64,000 nucleotides of DNA from Mytilus edulis (taxonomy: Eukaryota; Mollusca; Bivalvia; Mytilida; Mytilidae). Position 1 is the stretch's first letter; every line of letters begins with the position of its first letter. Shown in pieces: positions 57,253 through 64,000 of this stretch. The DNA lies in contig NC_092357.1 of assembly GCF_963676685.1 (NCBI RefSeq), forward strand, positions 16,853,607-16,917,606, written 5' to 3'. Both the position numbers and the translations under genes were made by a program. The notes beneath the pieces were generated by a model, which saw only the letters and a list, made by a program, of their open reading frames with translations, was not told the origin of the DNA and searched no databases.

Positions 57253-60200
57253 CTGAAATAGAATCATATAATACGAAGCAATGTACTTATATATGAACAA
57301 CGGTAAATACATAAGATGGACCTATCAAAATGTTCAAAAAGTGTTAATTAAATAAAGACTGGTCATTAAATATGGAAAACCCGTTCCTTTGATTAATAGA
57401 TGTCATAGCTTGTCGGTGAAATCAATTTATATGTATAGTCACTGTATGAATAGAAATAAAAAATAAAAAACCCCAAAACAGGCAGCGTTTATTCAGATAG
57501 GCATTCCAGTATGAATTGTTAAATTTTTAATTGAAAATGAAAATAAAACACAAAAAGCAGACTAATAGACATATCAGCATATAGGATAAATCTAAAACGC
57601 AAAATAAATCGTTGATCCTTATGTAGGTTCACAATTTCTTCACTTCATTGCATAACATATAATTTACTATAGTTTCAAAAGGATTCGTATATTGTACAAT
57701 TCACGACTGGTCGTAGGATGACTTACCAAATAAGTTTATGACTGTTTTTTTTTTAATATAATTTCCATTTTTTAAATTTCAAATGTGGAAATATTAAACA
57801 TATAATTTGCATTTTCTTTCACAAATCTTAATAGATCAATATATATATATACACTGTCATATGCATTTCTCGTGTCACAATTAATAAGTCAATGCAAAAA
57901 GTACTTGTCAAGGGCCTTCTATGAACGTTCATAATGTCTTGCGTATCTGGATATTTCATATCAAATTTCCAGATATTGAAATGTGAAGCATTTGCATGAC
58001 CAAAACTCAGGCGGAACTTTTTGCCATTTAGATTTTGGAATCGTTTAATGGAACACTTTGACTAAATCATTTAAAATAATTACAGCTGCTTGACTTTATT
58101 AAGAAAAAAGGAATGAGCAAAAATATATTTGTCGAATTCAATTATGATCTAAAAGTTGAAAAATTCCGCTGTTTCACATTTGTTTTTTTCTATTAAAGGT
58201 GTTTCGGGTACACCAACTCCCAGTATTATTTAGTCTAATATTTTGTCTATAGTAAATAGAAATACATAAGGTTTTGTTTCATTCTTGGTTATGACTACTA
58301 TCTTTCGAGTGTTAAAAATCTCACTAATTGCGCTGCATATATACTGGTTCATAAAATATTTTTTTGGGAATCAGGGTTTATTTACTATTTAATACAATTG
58401 AGAATGGAAATGGAGAATGTGTTAAAGAGACAACCCCCCCCCCCCCCCAAAAAAAAAAAACGGTAGAAATCAGCCGACGGAAACATTAAAATAGCTTTCA
58501 TTAACAGCAAGTACTCTAAGATCGTTACTTTTGTGTCTCATATCTTTTTGTGTTCTTCGAGTCCTTCCAAACGTATGTTACTTGTATACTGTTGGTCTCT
58601 GCCTGCACACGAACTACGTATGCTTCACAAAATAATCTTACCATTAAATTGACAGTGATTTATACAGAAATGTTAATGACATTGTACCAGTTTCTTTTTC
58701 GAGAGTTTTTTTTATGAAAGTCACTCGAACTTTTGCGAAAAGAATTATCGTCAAAGTCCAAACATAAAACGGCTGCGAATTTATACATGCACAGCTGAAC
58801 AGATGCACCATGTACCTGCATCTGTTTTACCTTAAGACGAGGAAACCATAATTTATAGGAAAACATGTAAACATTATCACTGCATTATTTTAAGGTATCA
58901 TTTTACATTTGAATGTCCCTCTGGTATTTTTCGCCCCTCTTTTACATGAAAAAAAAAAAATAAAATAAAATATGATGTGTAAATAACTTACGTCCCGAGA
59001 TCACTGTTAAAAAAGACATATATTATGATTTAAGTAATGTATATCACGAATGCTCCATGAATTGTAATTGTCTGTATTTAATAATAAACTAACAACGTAT
59101 AAAGAGTTATCCCTTGTATAATGATGTTAACACCAAAAGTATGAAAATTTTCGTTCTCAAGGATTCTTTGTATGTATTCTGAAAATAACAGAAAATGTGA
59201 ATACAACCAAACATATCGAACTACAGGGAAAATTCAGAACGGAAAGAACCTTATCAAATGAAAAAATCAAAAGCTCAAACACATTAACAAATATAAACCT
59301 ACTGTCATATTTCTGACTTGGTAAACACATTTCTTTATGTAGGATATTGTGGTTTAAACCTGGTTTTATATCATGCTTTATAGTGTTGGACATAGCTATA
59401 TTAATATATTTAAACAACTATCAAATAGTATTTCCTACACGTTTCAATACGTTTTGATAATCTGTGGAAATTGTTTGAATGTAGAAATTATTCGACAGAA
59501 ACACACGTAGGGAGTGATCATGAACAAAACAGGTTTCTAGTATAATTTCTCAAAGAAATGGTAAACTGTGCTAATCCCTTCATTGTGATATTGTTTAAAT
59601 AAATGATAACTAGTATAACAATGTATAATACTTACTTTGTCTTGCCAGCTCGTCTGAAAAAAAGTTTCTTATTCGTATTTTTTAGGCAGACAGGACACTT
59701 TATCTTACTTTCTATCATGTATATATAAACGATTAATTCTTTTCTTTTATTTCTAAAATAAACCTCCACTAAAATATAAAGTTATAAAGTTTGTATAGAT
59801 AAACATTCTCTCCGAGCATATTTTCAAATAACTAATACATCAACAATAAATTTAAGCATTTCGGGATTATGATTGTATCAATAAATCAAACACTTGCTTA
59901 ACACCGAAGTTCAATATAACGAGGCGAGTGCAACTTATACCACCCCAAGTGTTTAGTGCTATTGTTTGTCTATTCGTTTTCTATTTTAGCCATATCGTTG
60001 TCAGTTTATTTTCGACATATGAGTTTGAATGTGCCTTTGGTATCTTTTGAAGAAGGATTCTCTCAAAATTCCAAGGTACGTGATATCACCCCAAGTTTCT
60101 GGTTAGGTACGTGTTGCTCAGTCTTTACTTTTGAATGTAATTTTAAGTGAATTTTGCGGTCTTTTTGTCGTCTTTGTTTTGTTTTTTTGTGTTATCAGTT

Positions 60201-61192
60201 TCTATAGACTTATGAGTTTTAATTTCCCCATGGTATCGTATGCCTTTTGTTCGTTTTACGGCAACATGACATTCACATAGACAACATTGTATTCGTTGGA
60301 TTATAATTTTTTGAAAATAATGTAATGTTTATTATTTAATATGTCATATTATTATCATGCGCCTGAAATAAGCACAAAGCACGAAATTTGATATGATTCC
60401 AATATGTAAAAAGCTTTAAAACGGTTTATAATGGATGCCGTAGACCAGACATTCCTCAGAAAAACGATGCTGTGTCAAATGTATCATGGGATAGGTTCAA
60501 CGAATCATATTTTTTTTATCAATATTTTTCTAAAATGGAATACCGTGAACTATTGTTTGAGAACATTTTAAGTTAGATTGCTTTTTAATTATGTTTTCTA
60601 TTTCTGTAATACGACAATGAAAGGTTAAAGGTTGTACTTACAGTTTTGACCTTTTGCTAAGTTAAAAAAAAAGAATAATAAAACTATGGTATATTCAATA
60701 TTAAACAATTAAAATCGACAAATTGTTAATTGAGTACGACAACTATTTCTGTTATCTTTAATTATTGTAAACGGAACTACGTATATATGACATAACAAGT
60801 AAATCTTACAAAAAAGTACAAAAACATTCGGAAAAAGTTGATAATCAACAGCAATACATTATTAAACAAATGCAGTAAATTATTGTTTTTTTCATATTCT
60901 CGACGTAAAAAAAAAAATCTTTTTCTGGATCTAACATAGTAGCAGTGCATGGTTTTCAATGAAGATTTTAACCTTTATAACACTTTTTTTATTTTTCACA
61001 AGTTATCGGGACTAAAAATAAGACAAGTTCAGCCTTAAATCTGTCTTTGTAAAACATAATTTGACTATGTATGAAAACAGAAAATACGTTCAAATATAAA
61101 TTATTTGAATAAAGTATATTTACCGACTATAACTAGTGGTGAATATCTTCCTGAACAAACGTCACAAATGGATGGCTCCTTTTCAAATGTCT
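57131..61192 (-). CDS. Paralogue of the microexon gene (gene 2), exons 4 to 8
   Basis: Minus-strand exons: 61192-61124, 60656-60642, 59653-59636, 59003-58992 and 57252-57131. Sizes 69, 15, 18, 12 and 122 nt match gene 1 (69, 15, 18, 12, 125), with all introns phase 1. It encodes TFEKEPSICDVCSGRYSP, then AKGQN-YELARQ-MISG, then PLGCNRPPLCP ... DKPC ... MCNSCIRY and TAA at 57133-57131. All seven cysteines of this region are conserved. The N-terminal exons (signal peptide, exons 2 and 3) are not seen up to 64000; intronic homology to gene 1 continues only to about 62960. They may lie beyond the window, or the copy may be 5'-truncated. Confidence 0.75.
58405..58460 (-). repeat. Rep-A stub with poly-C/poly-A tract
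   Basis: TGAGAATGGAAATGGAGAAT is the reversed Rep-A end. It is followed by 15 C (58434-58448) and 12 A. Confidence 0.7.
58895..58945 (+). mobile_element. Retroelement tail stub in gene 2 intron 7
   Basis: ATTTGAATGTCCCTCTGGTA and TTTTTCGCCCCTCTTTTAC match the very end of 42587-43375. Confidence 0.6.
58992..59003 (-). CDS. Gene 2 exon 7 (12-nt microexon)
   Basis: TGATCTCGGGAC between TTTTTTAACAG and GTAAGTTA. Confidence 0.7.
59210..59390 (-). repeat. 'M2' repeat in gene 2 intron 6
   Basis: AAATTCAGAACGGAAAGAAC, ATTTCTGACTTGGTAAACAC and AACCTGGTTTTATATCATGC. Confidence 0.7.
59636..59653 (-). CDS. Gene 2 exon 6 (18-nt microexon)
   Basis: ACGAGCTGGCAAGACAAA between CTTTTTTTCAG and GTAAGTAT. 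Confidence 0.78.
59945..60250 (+). mobile_element. Retroelement tail relics in gene 2 intron 5
   Basis: TTAGCCATATCGTTGTCAGT, CCTTTGGTATCTTTTGAAG, then CACCCCAAGTTTCTGG and TATAGACTTATGAGTTT. The second piece matches 44880-45060 in the equivalent intron of gene 1. Confidence 0.65.
60642..60656 (-). CDS. Gene 2 exon 5 (15-nt microexon)
   Basis: CAAAAGGTCAAAACT between TTTTAACTTAG and GTAAGTAC. Confidence 0.75.
61124..61192 (-). CDS. Gene 2 exon 4
   Basis: Acceptor ATTGCTTACAG, donor GTAAATAT. The CDVCSGRYSP core is identical to gene 1. Confidence 0.85.
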
Positions 61193-61719
61193 CTGTAAGC
61201 AATATAAACAAAAGTTTAGAATACTTTTGATGTACATTTCTTGGTATCGATCTTTTTTTAAATAATTGAATTAAAATGAAATACAAACAAACGAAAAGTT
61301 TTTTTTTCTCTCTAACACTATTCCATAGCTTTGACATTTACACGGTCTGAAGGTTCTGAAATGTATTCATTATCTCGCAGTGTTACTGATAAACTGCTAC
61401 TCTGCGAAGTTATCGCCATCTTAGTAAAAAGTGCTTTGGTACTGACATGATTCATAACAACCATTTCTATTTTTCCGTTTTTGCAAATCATTACAATTCA
61501 TCGAATCCCTGTTGTTGTTACCTCATAAGCATTTGAGAGCATATCTATGATCCCAGCGTTACAATCTTACTCGTGTCTAGGGAACACATGTGATATATAT
61601 TATTATATGACTATAAATTTTCTGTTTTCTCATTTGTTAAAAGCATAGGAAATCCTCTTTGATAAAACATTTTATTCACCGCGGAAAAAATCAACAGAGG
61701 ATAATAAATTTAGAACAGC

Positions 61720-62140
61720 GTTCGCGCGTGTACCTAAATATAAATACTCCAAGGAAACGTCAATGACGTAGATTTATGACGTCGTACAAATTTCGGGTTT
61801 TTCTTGTTCTTCTTATTTCTCTTTTTATTGTTTTACGGTATTTATTTTTTAAAGAAAATTTTATTGAATATTTCAACTTTAAATTTAAATTAATAACTGC
61901 AAAAGCAGATGCTATATTTTGTATACAAACAGAGAGCAGTTTTAAAAGTATCTTGAGCAAATTCTAGAAAAATAGAAAAGGATATGAAGACATATTATAA
62001 AACAATTGTTGACGTTTGCTTTCAGTTGATAGAATGATTTATCAACCCCTGAGATATGACATTCACTCTCGGCCGTTGGCAATGGTGATTAGTATATCTC
62101 TAGGTTGATAAATCATAGTATCAATCTTATCAAAAGTCAA
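61720..62140. repeat. Segment shared with gene 1 intron 6 but in another position
   Basis: ACCTAAATATA, ATGACGT, TTGAATATTTC, AGCAAATTCTAGAAAA and TAAAACAATTGTTGACGTTT occur in the same order as at 43900-44280. In gene 2 it lies upstream of exon 4, not between exons 6 and 7. Confidence 0.6.
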
Positions 62141-62679
62141 TAATTGCATAACGTCCACTTTATTATTAAAATCACAAATATTAGAATTTTTGTAATCTTT
62201 AAACTATACAAATTACATAATTTTAAATTAAGAGAATCGTAAAGAACACCTAATGCAATACAGTTTTTTAATTACAACACTTGTTTACAAAGCTACACAT
62301 GACTATTAAAAGGTAAGTTGTTTATCAGTTTATTATTCCTATATTTTTTTAAACTGTTTAAGAAAGTTTTGTATCATAAGCCGTGCAGGCAGTACTTCAA
62401 TACTGGCATGAAAATATACCTATTGTTTTATTCAAATGGCAACAGTTACGAATTGTGAATATTCCTCTTGCATAGCTTTGCTTCTTGTCTGAATTTGCAT
62501 TGATTTTAAATTTGATTCTTTTTTGTTTTGGATCAGTTCTTCAAAGTTTGTATACGGTTTGGAATTTTAAAATGTTTTGGCCTTTAAGATTACAAATGAG
62601 ACATTACTAGACAAATAAGCCCCGGTATAATATAATTGGTATCGTTAATGTTGTTGAAGAGATAATCACCAAAGTCTAA

Positions 62680-62960
62680 GTATAGATACCTTAACTAAAA
62701 CACACACATTAATTCCATATTTGATCGATAACAATTCTTTTAAATTTCTCCGATGATAAATACATAAAAATATTGTGAAACTTAAGTGCCATCTCTTCCA
62801 GGCACGCCTACCCTTAGAACCAAGTACCATGTTCATTATTGTGTAAGTTATACTAGCAACACATGCCGTTTACACTTCAAAGTTCGCCGCATAGATTGTT
62901 TTTACAAAGTGTTATTGGTAGCTTGTTATCTGTTTTGGACACTGCGTGAACCGTCCGACT
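62680..62960. other. Intronic homology to gene 1 intron 3
   Basis: CATATTTGATCGATA, TGATAAATACATAAA, CAACACATGCC and GCGTGAACCG parallel 46300-46735, without the A-module insertion. Confidence 0.6.
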
Positions 62961-63879
62961 GATTGTCGTGATAAAGAAAGAAGAGACCAAATCTCTAATA
63001 AGATGATAGGTAAGACTATCTGGTAATTGTGCTTATCGTTGGAGTTTGTTTTTCGGGAGTCAGGTTTTTATGGTTGATATGGACTATTGTACGGTTCAGC
63101 ATTTACTAGTAACTGATTCCAAATTCCATTTTAAAATGATATAAGTCGAAGGAGAATGTACAAAGTATTTTGAAAAATGGAAATATTCATGAAGACAATT
63201 TTTTGGAATAAAGGCAAACATCTGGTTATCTGAAAAGTCCAGAAATCCAAGTTCACAAAAATACATAAGCAACATATTCTACAAAAGACTAAGAACTGTG
63301 CACAATGATTCTCAATTATAACTGAGTGTAAAGTTTCAAGACTGTTTAGGGCTCGTTGCATTATCATGACAATTTGGTAAACCAATCAGATCGAATTTAC
63401 AACTTAATTAATAAATAATTTGACTTCTTACATAATAAGAGTAACTGAATAACGTGCTGCACATGAATTTAGCATTTGCTTTTTAGGGTTCTTATTGTTT
63501 ATTTAATTTTAATTTTTGTATTATATTATGTCTTTTTAAGTTATGTTTTTGATTTAATTAATGGATATTTTTGATTGTCCGTTTATCTTAAACCTTTCCG
63601 TAGCAAACGTTGCTTCACTACTTACTAAACATAAAGAGAAAAGTTTGGTGACAATACAAATGGCTGCAAGTATATTGTTTTTCTTTCTAATTATTCTTTA
63701 TGTCATTTATCTTGGTTTTAGACATACGATAGATTGATACATAAAAAAGAAGATATCTTTGTATATGAACTAAACCACAATATTGTATCAAATGCAAAAA
63801 AATACACAGTTTTGTCTGCATTCTAATATAGTCACATTAATCTATAGCTATTATTAATCGTCATACAAGTTGGGGGTTA
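62961..63879. other. Non-coding stretch, nothing recognised
   Basis: No match to exons 1 to 3 of gene 1. The minus open frame 63131-63385 has no domain. Confidence 0.4.
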
Positions 63880-63945
63880 AAATTGCAATGAAACCGGTTT
63901 TCTTCAGAAAATGCCTGTACCAAGTCAGAAATATGGCAGTGACTT
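63880..63945 (+). repeat. 'M2' repeat partial copy
   Basis: TGCCTGTACCAAGTCAGAAA. Confidence 0.65.
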
Positions 63946-64000
63946 TTTTTGCTTGTCTTGCTGATTAATAACAGTTGATATTTATTTGATTTCCTCCTTT

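Noticed and set aside
62961..64000. Search for gene 2 exons 1 to 3
   Set aside because: No frame resembling the CNYPC or YTCMKYI exons was found on either strand before the window ends.

Overview
This is an AT-rich, repeat-dense animal nuclear window. It has no operons, no long uninterrupted coding frames and no bacterial features. Its interspersed repeat families, tRNA-derived SINEs, tandem-core 'pearl-like' elements and lectin-type secreted genes suggest a marine mussel (Mytilus-like bivalve). That assignment is inference from recognised repeat sequence, not from a search. The real genes are split into short exons, and most long open frames are shadows of repeats.

Genes. All convincing host genes lie on the minus strand. 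(1) Positions 13753 down to 11613 hold a four-exon C-type lectin-like gene: 168 codons, signal peptide, six cysteines, matching intron phases. (2) Positions 50873 down to 42108 hold an eight-exon gene for a 178-residue secreted protein with twelve cysteines. I do not recognise its family. It contains three consecutive microexons of 15, 18 and 12 nt. (3) Positions 61192 down to 57131 hold a paralogue of that gene, with exons 4 to 8 and the same three microexons. Its first three exons are not visible before the window ends. Two weaker candidate exons are at 37381-37443 (+) and 52576-52717 (-).

Layout. 1-3.1 kb: a broken LINE interrupted by a 355-bp tandem array. 5.9-9.2 kb: a TIR transposon with a decayed transposase-like gene. 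9.6-11 kb: repeats and a SINE. 11.6-13.8 kb: the lectin. 14.3-15.6 kb: retroelement tail and 355-bp family relics. 17.3 kb: a 68-bp palindromic element. 20.8-21.9 kb: a hAT-like non-autonomous transposon. 22.1-32.0 kb: three near-identical head-to-tail copies of a 3303-bp unit, each with a tandem-core element. 34-41 kb: repeats and TIR elements. 42-51 kb: microexon gene 1. 51-57 kb: repeats, including a 62-bp minisatellite. 57-61.2 kb: microexon gene 2. 61.2-64 kb: homologous intronic sequence and repeats.

How it fits together. The host part looks like a cluster of secreted, cysteine-rich proteins: a lectin plus a duplicated microexon family. The introns have been filled by retroelement tails, SINEs and MITEs. 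One intronic retroelement tail relic is shared by both microexon paralogues, so that insertion predates their duplication.
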